This document shows positions 33,801 to 45,400 of a stretch of 62,500 bases of DNA, piece by piece (position 1 is the first letter of the stretch; the number at the start of each line of letters is the position of its first letter). The notes under the pieces are model-generated. The model searched no databases. It had not been told where the DNA came from and worked only from the letters and a program-made list of their open reading frames with translations. A program made the translations under genes and the position numbers. Source of the stretch: Mesostigma viride (Eukaryota; Streptophyta; Mesostigmatophyceae; Mesostigmatales; Mesostigmataceae); contig RPFO01000115.1 in assembly GCA_009746045.1 (NCBI GenBank), positions 400,758-463,257 of the forward strand, read 5' to 3'.

Positions 33801-35213
33801 CGCTCCTCTCGCCCCCCCAGTCACTTGCCTATGCTCATCCTCCCTACTCAATCCCCTCTACCCCATGCACCTCAACCAACGCCTTTGTGACGGTGCGCCT
33901 TTTTCCCACCCCACCACGCCGTCAGGCTGCAAGAACTGCACGCACTGCGCGGCGAGCACGTTTTCGATGGAGGACGACTACGGCCGCGCACGTGTGACAA
34001 ACCAGTGGGCGGACAAGGAGGAGGATATAGTGACCGCGATAGAGTCCTGCCCGGTCGACTGCATCCACCGCGTGCCGCGAGCAGACCTGCCAGTGCTGGA
34101 GTTCGTCATGTCAAGGGTGGGTGGTTGAAGGGGTTGATTGTCAAGGGTGGGCTTGTGGTAATTATTGTCAAGGGGGTAGGGGGTGGAGGGGTTGTGTGTC
34201 AAGGGTGGGTGGGTGGTAGTTAATCATCTGTGAAGGGTGGGAGGGAGGGAGGGCGGGGGGGGGGGGGGGGGGGGGGGAGGAGACGGGGGTGAGGGCAAGC
34301 TTCCGGGAACGCTACCTGCTGGCACACAAGGAAGGCTGCGTGGGCCCGTCTTTTCATTGGCCTGTACTCAAAGTTTCATATGTACAGCGCACCATCGTGG
34401 GTGCAGCGTCTTTTTGGACAACCTTTCCTGCCTGGACCCTGTGACAAGCAAGTGTCAGCACTGTAACTTTTCCTGTCAAACTTCTGTAATTTCTCCAACA
34501 CGTGCAACAAGAACTGCCCTGGCGTGCCTGCTGCTGCTGGACGTTAGACACTCCTTTCTCGCCTTGTCCTCACCTATCGCCATCATGTGCGCGGGTTGAA
34601 TATCTATTTCAAGTATCTATTTCAAGGAGACAACCAGCTCTACAACCAGATCTATTCATCCAAAACAAGGCACGTGACGACAATTTTTTTCTCAGAATAG
34701 TACAGCAGCTCTGGAAAGGGCAAGATATACACATTTGAATGCTTGAATTATTCCGGCCATTCAACTCACTCCCTTCTGTCCGTGTGTCCCGCTCCGTGTT
34801 TCCTTCCGCCCGGCCACCCGCAGGCCACCCGCGTGAACGTGGCATCCTTCATGGCGGGTGGCGCCGCAGGAGACGACCCCTTTGCCGCTGCGGCGGAGTT
34901 CAAGAAGCGGCGCGCAGAGAAGATGGCCGTCTACTACCAGAGCGGGTTCTACGAGACCCGGGCGCAGGAGGCGGCGCGCGAGCAGGCGCGGCGCGCGATG
35001 AGGGAGGCCCAGAAGGAGGCGCGCGCGAAGCAGAGCGGGTTCTGGTCCAAGATATTTGGGGGTGCAAAGGTCGACAACAAGAAGGGGGGGAACAACCCCG
35101 AGCGGATGGGGGCCATTGTCCCGTACAACGCAGAGAAGCGCTCCCGCCAGCTGGAACGGGAGGCGGCAGAGCGGCGGGAGGCAGCCGAACGCCCCACGGC
35201 GGACCGTAAATGA
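30884..35213 (+). CDS. Chloroplast J-domain protein with ferredoxin domain (CDJ3-5/DJC76-type)
   Basis: Exons 30884-31132, 31298-31384, 32786-32987, 33926-34116 and 34824-35213 splice with GT-AG and matching phases to 1119 bases (372 residues). Residues 1-75 are rich in S, R and A, like a plastid transit peptide. A J-domain follows (NYYEVLQ from about 77, HPD at 105-107, AYRVLSDP in exon 3). Next is a bacterial-type [4Fe-4S] ferredoxin domain: C178, C181, C184 and C221 (CIGCKNC and CPVDC), plus C187 and C225. Residues 244-372 are charged and helical. Chlamydomonas CDJ3-5 and Arabidopsis DJC76/77/82 share this fusion and act as Hsp70 co-chaperones in the stroma, with the Fe-S cluster suspected to sense redox state. 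The start is the first in-frame ATG before the transit-like stretch. Confidence 0.9.
31990..32240. repeat. 24-base tandem repeat, about 10 units
   Basis: Units of CCAGTGCTTATACCAGTTCT plus TATT, with GTACGTATA variants. It lies in intron 2 of the J-domain/ferredoxin gene. It is open in several frames only because of its period. Confidence 0.9.
32408..32467. repeat. Interstitial telomere-like CCCTAAA cluster
   Basis: Four CCCTAAAC motifs (two of them as CCCTAAACTCT and one pair as TCTAAACCCTAAAC) within 60 bases, separated by CAGCAGGCCGTCCCAC-like spacers, in intron 2 of the J-domain/ferredoxin gene. CCCTAAA is the complement of the plant-type telomere unit TTTAGGG. Confidence 0.7.
34225..34280. 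repeat. G-rich run in intron 4
   Basis: GGGTGG-type repeats pass into about 20 uninterrupted Gs (34257-34277). It is intronic in the J-domain/ferredoxin gene, G-rich in the transcript sense. A family-B-like stub (TTTCAAGGAGACAACCAG) lies downstream at about 34621. Confidence 0.8.
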
Positions 35214-36094
35214 ATGGCCGTAAATATTTGATGCCTCGCAGGATGTGTGAGTCGAGGCAAGGATGGATTCTCGTGGATGCCAGCATCTTGGGCGGTGCCA
35301 AAGCACCTTGGACAGCCCTGTGCTGCATGCAGGGTGGCATGGGAGCCTTGAGCTTCCTAGTTTCTCCTTTACCTGGGCACACCTCTTTGCCCTGTGGCTG
35401 GAACTGCGCGGGGCAGGATTTGTGGGAAGCATTTCCTTTACTTGGGCATTTATGCATGATCAATCGGCAGAGTACATGGAGTGCCGGCTGCTTGGCTAGC
35501 TGATTGCCAGGGCGTGAAGACGGGACATAACAGTCAAGCCGAGCTCTCCATCGTTGCTCCGTTGAGGATGCATGATGTATTTGTAGCCAACTCTATGTGC
35601 GCAGGTTTGCACTGTACCGATCAAATCCATTCGTTTTTTTGTGGCTAAGGTTTTTAATGGGCATAGATTGTAGGTAGATCTTCACATCTTGCTAGCTGGA
35701 ACCTGCCATTTTGTGGCCACGGCTCCTGAATGCCAGTATGGGGGCCGAGCTTGCACTGGTTGGGCACGAAAGTCGCTTTTGCCTGCAATGCAGACATGCA
35801 TGCAGTAGGCCTTCTCCTGGCAGTTTCGGAAGTAAATAGTATGCACAATGTTGGCCAGGGCTGCCCATGCCATCAGTCACGTTACATGGCATGTATATAT
35901 GGCCACCACTGAGCAGTATGTCCTGTCTCAGTGGATGCATGCAGGCCTTCACTGAAAATCGATCTGATCCACGCATCAATTGATTGATATGGCTCTCCAT
36001 CCATTCAGAAGTAGCATCTAGATAGCATGCATGTGTAAGTTGTATAATTGGCCGCTATGGCTTCTATATCAAAGAGACAGCACACACACACATA
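35214..36094. other. 3' flank of the J-domain/ferredoxin gene
   Basis: Contains the 3' untranslated region and then AT-rich intergenic DNA. No further exon or clear repeat was recognised; short ORFs lack domains. Confidence 0.4.
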
Positions 36095-36777
36095 TATATT
36101 CTGATCAGACACTCCGCAAAGGTGAAAACCTTTGCGTTCAGTGCCAGGCCGCGGAAAACGCGGAAAACGCGATCTGCAAATGAATCCGACCGGAATCGAA
36201 CTGGGGACCTCTCGCACCAATTTTGCTGACTATAGGACGGACGTCTCCGGATACCATGGCATCGCCAACTTACACCTACAGTCATCCGCAAAAGTTCTCC
36301 TGTCCGGGGAGTGATGCAAGCCTTTCGGATTTGGTACTAGATAAATCACTCGAGATCTGTGTGTAGGAGTACTACACACGTGTCTGCACGCGAGACTTGT
36401 TCAGTCTCGCACCGTGAGACGGGCTGAACACGGCTGAATCCTTCTTTTTTAGTAGAAGGGGGCGTAGCCGGTACTATCGAAATCAGCCAAGCGTATATTC
36501 TGATCAGACACTCCGCAAAGGTGAAAACCTTTGCGTTCAGTGCCAGGCCGCGGAAAACGCGGAAAACGCGATCTGCAAATGAATCCGACCGGAATCGAAC
36601 TGGGGACCTCTCGCACCAATTTTGCTGACTATAGGACGGACGTCTCCGGATACCATGGCATCGCCAACTTACACCTACAGTCATCCGCAAAAGTTCTCCT
36701 GTCCGGGGAGTGATGCAAGCCTTTCGGATTTGGTACTAGATAAATCACTCGAGATCTGTGTGTAGGAGTACTACACA
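36095..36777 (-). repeat. 284-base direct repeats with tRNA-like core
   Basis: 36095-36378 and 36494-36777 appear identical, with a 115-base spacer. On the minus strand each has CTATAGTCAG...TTGG, resembling a Pol III A-box, and, 31 bases on, AGTTCGATTCC, a B-box/T-arm match. The spacing is shorter than in a tRNA and the acceptor stem does not pair, so this is not a functional tRNA; a tRNA-derived SINE or tRNA pseudogene fits better. AACGCGGAAAACGCG and CAAAGGTGAAAACCTTTG lie next to it. Confidence 0.6.
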
Positions 36778-36783
36778 TATATA

Positions 36784-37941
36784 TATTAAAAATATAATTA
36801 CTTACAGCAGAGTGAAATCACTCAAACCAAAGCAAACGCCCAGCTATAAACCTATATACAGAGCCATGTCAAAGCTCTATACTACGAAGTACGATAAGAC
36901 CAATGGAAACGCCTAACGGGAGGAACCTAATAGCCCTGCTGCACCGCAAAATCAGCCCGCGTACGGCGGAGCATGATGTCCGCCATGGCCCGAGTCAGCG
37001 CCACCGACAAGCGCTGACGCCAATATGACGTCCAGGTCCGCGCCGACCATGGGGCCCGCTGGCCCTCCAGGTCCAGCCGGTCCTCCCGGAGCCGGCAACA
37101 CTCCTTGAAGAAGGCGGAGGTCAGGGGCCCATATATATATTCATGAATTGAGAATGATAAACTACGGAGATGAGAGTCCAGCATGCTACATGATAAGTAA
37201 ATTAGACCCTGAAAAGAAGAACCCTAAAGACATAGTAAATAATAATTGGACATGGGCATGCTTGGATATATAAAACTGTCCTCCTGACGGTGGTGCTCGC
37301 CATGATTCGGTCGGTTTTCCCCCACGCGAACATCCGGTCCGAGGATGCGGATGGCGCTGCCTTCTATTCCCCCAACCACCGGCCTGACATCGTGGTGCTG
37401 GACTTTGAGGGGGGTGGCCGGCATCTGCTTATTGACGTTTCGGTGGCGCGGCCCTTGGCTCTTAGCCACGTGGCTGGGGCCTCCCTCACGGCAGGTTACA
37501 CGGCGGACCGGGCGGAGCGGGCCAAGCTCCTGGCCTACGGCGACGTCGGGCACCATCGTGTGGTGCCCTTTGTCCTGGAGGAGTTTGGGGCCATGGGGCC
37601 CCTGACCTCCGCCTTCTTCAAGGAGTGTTGCCGGCTCCGGGAGGACCGGCTGGACCTGGAGGGCCAGCGGGCCCCATGGTCGGCGCGGACCTGGACGTCA
37701 TATTGGCGTCAGCGCTTGTCGGTGGCGCTGACTCGGGCCATGGCGGACATCATGCTCCGCCGTACGCGGGCTGATTTTGCGGTGCAGCAGGGCTATTAGG
37801 TTCCTCCCGTTAGGCGTTTCCATTGGTCTTATCGTAGTATAGAGCTTTGACATGGCTCTGTATATAGGTTTATAGCTGGGCGTTTGCTTTGGTTTGAGTG
37901 ATTTCACTCTGCTGTAAGTAATTATATTTTTAATATATAGG
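36784..37941. mobile_element. Foldback arrangement of a LINE 3' end
   Basis: 36784-37130 is the reverse complement of 37596-37941, apart from a 7-base insertion (near 36885). The two arms of about 345 bases flank 465 bases that include the start of the endonuclease-like ORF. The right arm is the intact 3' half of the element; the left arm is a second truncated copy in inverted orientation. A transcript through both arms would fold into a long duplex. Confidence 0.7.
37290..37799 (+). pseudogene. LINE polyprotein C-terminal, PD-(D/E)XK-like endonuclease region
   Basis: 169 residues. The segment RPDIVVLDFE followed 12 residues later by HLLIDVSV resembles the RPD-X(12-15)-D core of restriction-like endonucleases of early-branching LINEs (R2/NeSL type). 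It is followed by the Ala-rich helix, VPFVLEEFG, and a basic C-terminus that is common in such ORFs. There is no reverse-transcriptase sequence upstream, so it is 5'-truncated. An alternative reading is a capsid- or integrase-associated tail of another retroelement class. Identification is by motif only. Confidence 0.45.
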
Positions 37942-38013
37942 TTTATAGCAGGGCGTTTGCTTTGGTTTGAGTGATTTCACTCTGCTGTAAGTAATTATAT
38001 TTTTAATATATAA
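37862..38013 (+). repeat. Tandem duplication of the element's 3' terminus
   Basis: A 75-78-base block beginning TATAGGTTTATAGC and ending TTTTTAATATATA occurs twice head to tail (about 37862-37938 and 37939-38013), with one substitution seen (CTGGGCG versus CAGGGCG). It ends the endonuclease-bearing LINE. Confidence 0.75.
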
Positions 38014-38042
38014 AACCAGTAGCCAACAGACATCCACCAGCC

Positions 38043-38640
38043 TATAGCTCTAGCTATATGCGTCTCAATGAGGACCTGTACCAGGGCATGCCCTATATCA
38101 CCAGCACCATTAAGCAACGACACCTGCAGCTAGTAGGGCACCTAGCTCGCACCAACCAGGTAGACACCTCACGTGGCCCCCCCGCAGGACTGCGACCAGC
38201 CCAGCCTGGCCGGCACCTCCTGACGTGCATGGGCTGGGCCCAGTGATGTTAGACGCCGCAAGGCCCGCACCTTCAAAGAACAGCTAGTAGAGGACATGGG
38301 GGGCCTAGGCCTCTCCGTGATTTGGAAGAAGATGATGGACAAGGCCAAGTGGGCCCAGGTCATAGAGGACAACGAGCCCCCCCCAGTGGGGAAGCGCCCG
38401 CGTGTGCAATCCCGTGGGAGGCACGCCAGATAGCTCCCCTAGGGCAGCGTGCGGCTGCCTAGATAGATGTTGTAGTTAGAATGCTGTTAGATAGATGTAG
38501 TATGTAGCCGATGTAGATAGATTAGACCGGTAGGACTGTTTGCACCCATCCATCCATCCATCAGGGTTAATGCTCCGTGACTCCCCAACGGGAGCACGAG
38601 TCTAATTAATTAATTAATTGATTAATAATTAAGGTTGATC
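38043..38640 (+). mobile_element. RTE-like LINE, 5'-truncated, with hairpin and TTAA tail
   Basis: 38058-38246 encodes DLYQGMPYI...IKQRH and LVGHLARTNQVDT, homologous to the RTE-like fragment at 5471-6200. After a frameshift near 38246 the C-terminus continues (KKMMDKAKWAQVIEDN) to a stop at about 38432. The 3' region has ATAGATGTAG repeats, (ATCC)n, GTTAATGCTCCGTGACTCC, GGGAGCACGAG and (TTAA)n. This ties the hairpin/TTAA tail to polymerase coding sequence. Confidence 0.7.
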
Positions 38641-38768
38641 CATTATTCACTAATATTGGTCACTAAGACAGTGGCCAATGTCGATCACTCTGAGACACTG
38701 ACCTGTGAACTGTTGTGCTGATCTAGCAGAAATCCATGAGAGTCAGTGCTAAATGTATCTATACATGT

Positions 38769-38984
38769 CCTGATCAAGCATGCTGTTTCCGGCCCCACCG
38801 TCTAGGTCATCTAGTCGCTCTACACGTAAGCCAGCCATAATTTCAATGCACAAGGATACACATTTCCATCACCATTCATCTTCATCATCCTGAACGACTC
38901 GAACACGCGGACAAGATAACGGCAGGCTCGAGCTACCATGGTCCGGATTCTCCCGATTTCTGGCCTGCGCTGGTTGTCTCCTTG
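38769..38984 (+). repeat. Family B retroposon with ATACATGT duplication
   Basis: 216 bases ending ...GGTTGTCTCCTTG, flanked by ATACATGT at 38761-38768 and 38985-38992. It is 5'-truncated and intergenic, downstream of the DUF262 gene. Confidence 0.8.
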
Positions 38985-39428
38985 ATACATGTAACTGCTC
39001 GCTCCATCTGCACTGCGTGAGGTAAACGCGCACATCACAAATCACTAGTCAAGGCTGATCTATACCGGCCCTTCCATGTCGTAACGGAAAACATGCAGTG
39101 CAGTGCCATAAATCTTAAGGGCATTTGACATGATTGTATTGCTTCAGGACACACATATCAAGATCCTGCTTGTCTCTTAACAAACAGGAATAAATCACAT
39201 CCCTGCTTCACACCACCAGTAGCACAGGGTCCATAATGTCAATGACACAACCAGTGCAGGGCAGAAATGTCTGAATGTGCTCATTCAAGAAAGACATAGG
39301 CACCTACGATGGCCAGGTTTCCATTATGATGTGCGCGTGCCCCTGTTGTCCAATCTGCCATACCTGCCAGAAACCGTGGCAGCCCGAGCCAGGTCTCCTG
39401 AACCTGTTGCCATGATCAAAGACTGTAT

Positions 39429-42400
39429 TTAGAACATGCTGTCGTCCCGGCTGTCCCGCTTGGCCATCACACCGTCCATCACCTTCTGCCACACGGACAT
39501 GCGCTCCATCATGTTGGTCGGCTGGGAGATCAGGCTGCCGCTCAGGCAGCCGTCACGGCACTCCTGGATGAACGCGGCCAGCACGTCGTCCTTCTTTGCC
39601 ACCACCCCCTTGAGGTCCGCGTACTGTGAGAAGGTGTACAGGATCATGTCCCAGATCGCCGGGTTGATCTGCGGGGGGTAGGCAAGGGCCAGCAAGAGCC
39701 GATGGAGACGAGCCATGGCACAAGCCGCTCCAAACCCAAAGCAGATCCACAAAAACACCGTCTCTCTAAATGGTCAATAAACTAGCAGGGGCAACTTGTA
39801 ATGACTGGACACGCCGAAACCTCTCTACGTCTCTGACCCCGATCTACGAGGCACCTTGCTGATGCCTCTGGCTGAGCAATGCAGTAACCCATTAGACATG
39901 ATCACGAGAGCAGCCATCAAATATGGCACCTGCTTTGTGCCTTGTGGTGGGGAGGGGTGAACAGACATGCTCCTCGGCATGTAAAGGGGCATCTCTTTCC
40001 AGGGACAATCAGCATTTTGCCGACAATCCAAGGCAAATGCCGACAAGTTTAGTGAGCCCAAACCAAGCGCTGATCGAGCCACAACTGTCCAGATCGCCAG
40101 CAATGCAAACGCCATGCACATTGGGACTGGACCGGGGGAAACGACCCACGTTGTTCCTCCAACAACCTCCCAGGAAGCCCCGTTCCTCCACGCAAGCTCC
40201 CACCGAGCACTGCCCGTGCAAGCCATCGCCACCGTCCATGCTCGCCCTTGCCTGAGCCCATGCGTACCCTTGTCTACGACACAAGCTATCTACTTGTGGG
40301 CACGCCGCGCGCTCACCTCCCCCGGCAGCGGGCCGGTCGTGGGCGGGTCGTCACGGATCACACGGAACGCATTTTCCCCAAAGATGCGGTGCGCCGCCCT
40401 GACATGGTGGCGGGGGAGGACGAAGGAGCAAGGTCGGGACGAAGGAGAAAGGATGGGAGGGAGCAAGGATAAGAGCAAGGTCAGGACAAAGGACGAACAA
40501 AACAACACGAAGGAGAACGGATAGGATGCAGGTCAGGACGAAGGAGCAAGGATAGCACGAAGCTGTCATGAAGGAAGGACAGCACACGTTGTCACAGAAG
40601 GCGGGATGAGGAACCCGGGAGTCATGCCAGGAGATGTACGGGGCAAAGGCACACGAATTAGTACAGGCTTATGAAGGAGTACAGGCATACGGATGAGTAC
40701 AGGCATAGAAATGTATATGATAGTACTACTCTCTCTACACGTAACAACTCTCCGGGTCACTGGTCAATGGAAACGGAAGCGACGGCAATGGACATAACAC
40801 CACGGCCGAAGGACCAATCCGAAAGCCGCGTGAATGCGTTCGAAGCACTAGTGTGACACTTCATTCCTCCATAAGCCGCGCCACGTGCTTACATGAGCAA
40901 AGCTGCAAGCATCTGCACCCTCCCAAGCCGTCTGCCACACGGTCTTACTTGAGCACGCGCGTGAACTCGTAACGCATGACGACCACGTCCTCGGTGGACG
41001 GGTTGCGGAAGTCCCTCGCCTCGCGGTTCAGCCACTGCTTCATGGGCCCGCGGTAGTTGACAGGTGTGTTGCGCAGCAGCTGTGCCATCGTAGACATGCG
41101 TGGGGGGCACGCCACGCCGGAGGCACGCAGCAAACGCCCACCCATCCACCGGGAAGCAGACGCCCAGATCAGGCTATGCTTTCAAACGTCACATGCCTCC
41201 ACATCCACAGGGCTGCACACGCATTTTGCCGTTCATACATGTGTGCGCAACCATGGACCTGCGTACCACACGACTAGAGCGCTGGGCCGGAGTGTGCACA
41301 CAGGTGCCCACATCACTCTACTGGGCAAGGTGCAGGGCATGCAAGTCGCAGTAAGAGTAGAAGCAGACGAGAGGTAAGGGACACCTGCCAACGGGATGCA
41401 CGATGCTCCCATCCGGCACCCATCCTCTCCCACCGAGCAGGCGAGCACAGAACAAAGGCGATAGCGAATGACGTGATGAAAAGAAACCCAAACTGCTGAC
41501 AAGATTCCCTGCTGAAAAGAATCCCAAGCTGCTGACAGGAACCCCTGTGTCCCCTATGTCTCTTTTCCCTGCCAGCATACGCCCAGCAACACCATTGAGT
41601 CTGTGCACAGCAACCTCCCCTCGCGCAGACGCCGGCGCCTCAATGCGCGTGACCTCGTCAGCATAGCGAATCGTCAGCTAGCGAATTCTCCTCTCCTTGT
41701 TGCTCAATGCCTTCTGTGAGCCTGCGACCTTGTTGCTCAATGCCTTCTGTGAGCCTGCGACCCTTGTCTCGCTTCCACACGCGACCCAAGCGCGTGCCAT
41801 GCATGAGTGGACCTGCCGCACCCTTTGTCTACAAACACGCCAGAAGAGAAGGAAGGGGCCACCAACATTTGTGCTCTGCCGGCAGATCCAGAGGCAACAG
41901 TTGATGTATACAGCTATGTATAAGCGTGCACACAGCTATGCTGCCACCAGCATCTGACACGTCTGACGCGAAGCAGAGATTGTTGTTGACAACCACTGTG
42001 TTGCCCACCAGCCTGGCTCATTGAATCATGCGACGACAAAAGTTAGTATCACTATGACCACGTAGCATGTACCCAGCGAGCTAGCACTGCCTGTTTCCCT
42101 CGCGCCCCTACCGCGAAGAAGCGCACCCGTCATGAACACAGCAAGCAGCAGCGACGGCAGCAGCAATACAAGCATTGCTCATAGTAATACTGTATCATAC
42201 TGTAAAACAAGCATTGCTCATAGTAATACTGTATCATACTGTAATACAAGCATCGCTCATAGTAATACTGTATCATGCTGTAATACAAGCATCGCTCATA
42301 GTAATACCGTATCATACTGTAATACAAGCATCGCTCATAGTAATACTGTATCATACTGTAATACAAGCATTGCTCATAGTAATACTGTATCATACTGTAA

Positions 42401-45400
42401 TACAAGCATCGCTCATAGTAATACTGTATCATACTGTAATACAAGCATTGCTCATAGTAATGCTGTATCATGCTGTTATAGAAGCATTGCTCACGGTATA
42501 ACAATCAGATGTGCCACGTGGCGTCCCCTAGCGCGAAGAAGCGCAGGATCAGCTCGTGGTGCTTCACGACTGCATAAACACGAAGAACACTGGTCACTGT
42601 ACTATTTAATTAAGCACACCGCGAAGAAGCGCAGGATCAGCTCGTGGTCCTTCATGCGCGGCTGCGGGACTGGGCTGCGGCAAATATCGCGCATCAACGG
42701 GTGCATGACCAATTCCTCGACGAGGTCCTTGTATTTGCCGTGGTACATGCAGTTGCGCAGCTCCTGCGCGTTCAGCTGCATGCCGCCCATGTTCAGCCGC
42801 TCAAACACCTCAAAGACGTAGTCGGGGTCCAGGTCGGCCGCCGGCAGCAGGTGCACGCTCAGCGAGTAGTCCAGCAGCGTCTCGCGTTGGGCTGGTGGCG
42901 TGTGACGGCAGCGGCATTTTGAGGTGGTGGTGTGTGGCAGTTTTACGGAGTGACGGGTGGCGGCGGCAACATGAGGGGTTGGCCAGTGGGGCCAGCAGCA
43001 GCATTTCGAGGGGGGGGCGTGTGGCGGCAGCATGGCAACAAGCAGGGGGTGATGGGGGGTGGCAACATGGTGATAGATGCGAGGCAGTTCAAGGGCGGTG
43101 ACCAGTCAGGGCAACATGAGGGGGCAGCTGATGTACTCTGCTAGGGAGCCCATACACTCAAGCATCTCCGGTAAAATTGAACCATCCACCGGAAGTGCCG
43201 CATCTCGCCTGCCTTGCTGTGTGTGCAGACAGCATATGCCCGGGTGGGATGGCACACAAAGCGGTGGCATATGACTGACTTCATGCAACCCATGTTCCAC
43301 CCCGTGTTTGGCACAGCCCCCCCCCCCCCCCCCCCCCCCATCCCCCCTAATAAAAAATGCCTGGTGCAGCCGCCGAATCAACCCTCTAGCATAGACATGC
43401 CCAACAGCGCTGATTTTGCGCTGCCTCCATGTGCCCTTGCAGGAGCCAGGCCTGGCCCGCCCGCATCAAATCCAGATGCTCCCACCGGGTCACCCACCAC
43501 TCACTCGGCATCACCCACCTTTCCCCCCCCTGCCCAACCCAGCATCTACCCAGCATTAAATTGAAGTTAAACACACCCACCATCAACCGTCCACCCATCA
43601 CACATCTTAAGCTAGCCCAGCCAGCATCCGTTGGCACCCTCACCATCGTCTAGGTCCTGGAAGGACTTGTCGTTGAGCTCCGGCAGTACCTCCAGCCCGT
43701 TGAGCACGAAAGGGCGGCCGTCAGGGAACTCTGGTGGCGGTTGTCGTTGTTGTTGTTGATTGTTGTTATGGTGTTGGAAATGGTGGGCATGCGGGGTGAC
43801 AGGTGACAGCACGAACACCAGCGCCCGCATTGTGCAGCATACACACACATCAGCATGCACCCATGCGAAACCATACATAATAGATGCTGCCTGGTCAGGA
43901 AGCACCCACCGCGCCGGCCCATCTCCCTTGACACACCGCACACACCTCCCCTCGCAAATGGCACGCATCCATCATGACAAACAACAATCATCTCCCTGGA
44001 CAAGAGAACGCCTCCCATCAAAAATGGCGTGCACCTACCTTGACACACCGCACACATAACTTACTCGTCAAACGGCAACCAACTTCCTCACTTAAAAAAC
44101 AGCACTCACACATCTTACAGCGGCACGCACCTCCCTTGACAAACAGCACTCAAAACATCTTACAACGGCACGCACCTCCCTTGACAAACAGCACTCAAAC
44201 ATCTCACAACGGCACGCACCTCCCTTGACAAACAGCACTCAAACCTCTTACAACGGCACGCACCTCCCTTGACAAACAGCACTCAAACCTCTTACAACGG
44301 CACGCACCTCCCTTGACAAACAGCACTCAAACATCTTACAGCGGCACGCACCTCCCTTGACAAACAGCACTCAAACATCTTACAACGGCACGCACCTCCC
44401 TTGACAAACAAGCACTCAAAACATCTTACAACGGCACGCACCTCCCTTGACAAACAGCACTCAAACATCTTTCAACGGCACGCACCTCCCTCAAACACCT
44501 TACAGCGGCACGCACCTCCCTTGACAAACAGCACTCAAACATCTCACAACGGCACGCACCTCCCTTGACAAACAGCACTCAAAACATCTTACAACGGCAC
44601 GCACCTCCCTTGACAAACAGCACTCAAACACCTTACAGCGGCACGCACCTCCCTTGACAAACAGCACTCAAACATCTCACAACGGCACACACCTCCCTTG
44701 ACAAACAGCACTCAAACATCTTACAACGGCACGCACCTCCCTTGACAAACAGCACTCATGCATCTTACAACGGCACACACCTCCCTTGACAAACAGCACT
44801 CACGCATCTTACAACGGCACACACCTCCCTTCACGAATGACCACAGCGACGTAAGCCGCTGCTTGCCGTCCACCACCTCCCACGTCTGGCCGTCCTCGCC
44901 CAGGCAGCAGAAGATCGTCGGGATCGGCGCGAACATGAACACCGACTCCACCAGCTTGCTCGCGGCCGGCAGCTTCCACACGTAGTTGCGCTGGAAGCGG
45001 GGCGCAACGTCCAGCTTGCCGCGCGCGATGCGGTCCACCATGCTGCCCACCGTCAACTCCGACTTGATGATGCGAGACACAGGGGGGGAGGTGGGCGTCG
45101 ACGACCCGTGCTTGGCCGCACTGAGGGCGGGCGTTGCTAGCACCCGGGAAGTCGTGCTGGATGGCCCATCGGTCGTGGACGCACCGCTGGCATCCGGCAT
45201 GTGCCCGCGCGATGGCGACGACGATGTCAGCGTGGCTTCCTCCTTGGGCTGATGCGTGCCCGACCCCGCACTCTTCGTCACCTCCATCTCATCGCTGCTC
45301 GTGGCGGAGACTGGCATGGAGGCAGGGGCGGGGGGGGCAGCGGGGGAGGTCGCAGAGGCAGCCCTGGTGGGCGGGATGCCAGCAGGGATGTCCATGTTGC

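Noticed and set aside
36200-36240. tRNA gene on the minus strand
   Set aside because: A T-arm-like sequence is present, but the acceptor and T stems do not pair and the A-to-B-box spacing is about 12 bases too short.
42132-42821. Plus-strand 229-residue ORF with NTVSYCNTSIAHS repeats
   Set aside because: Generated by the 39-base array (a multiple of 3) and antisense to a well-supported DUF262 exon.
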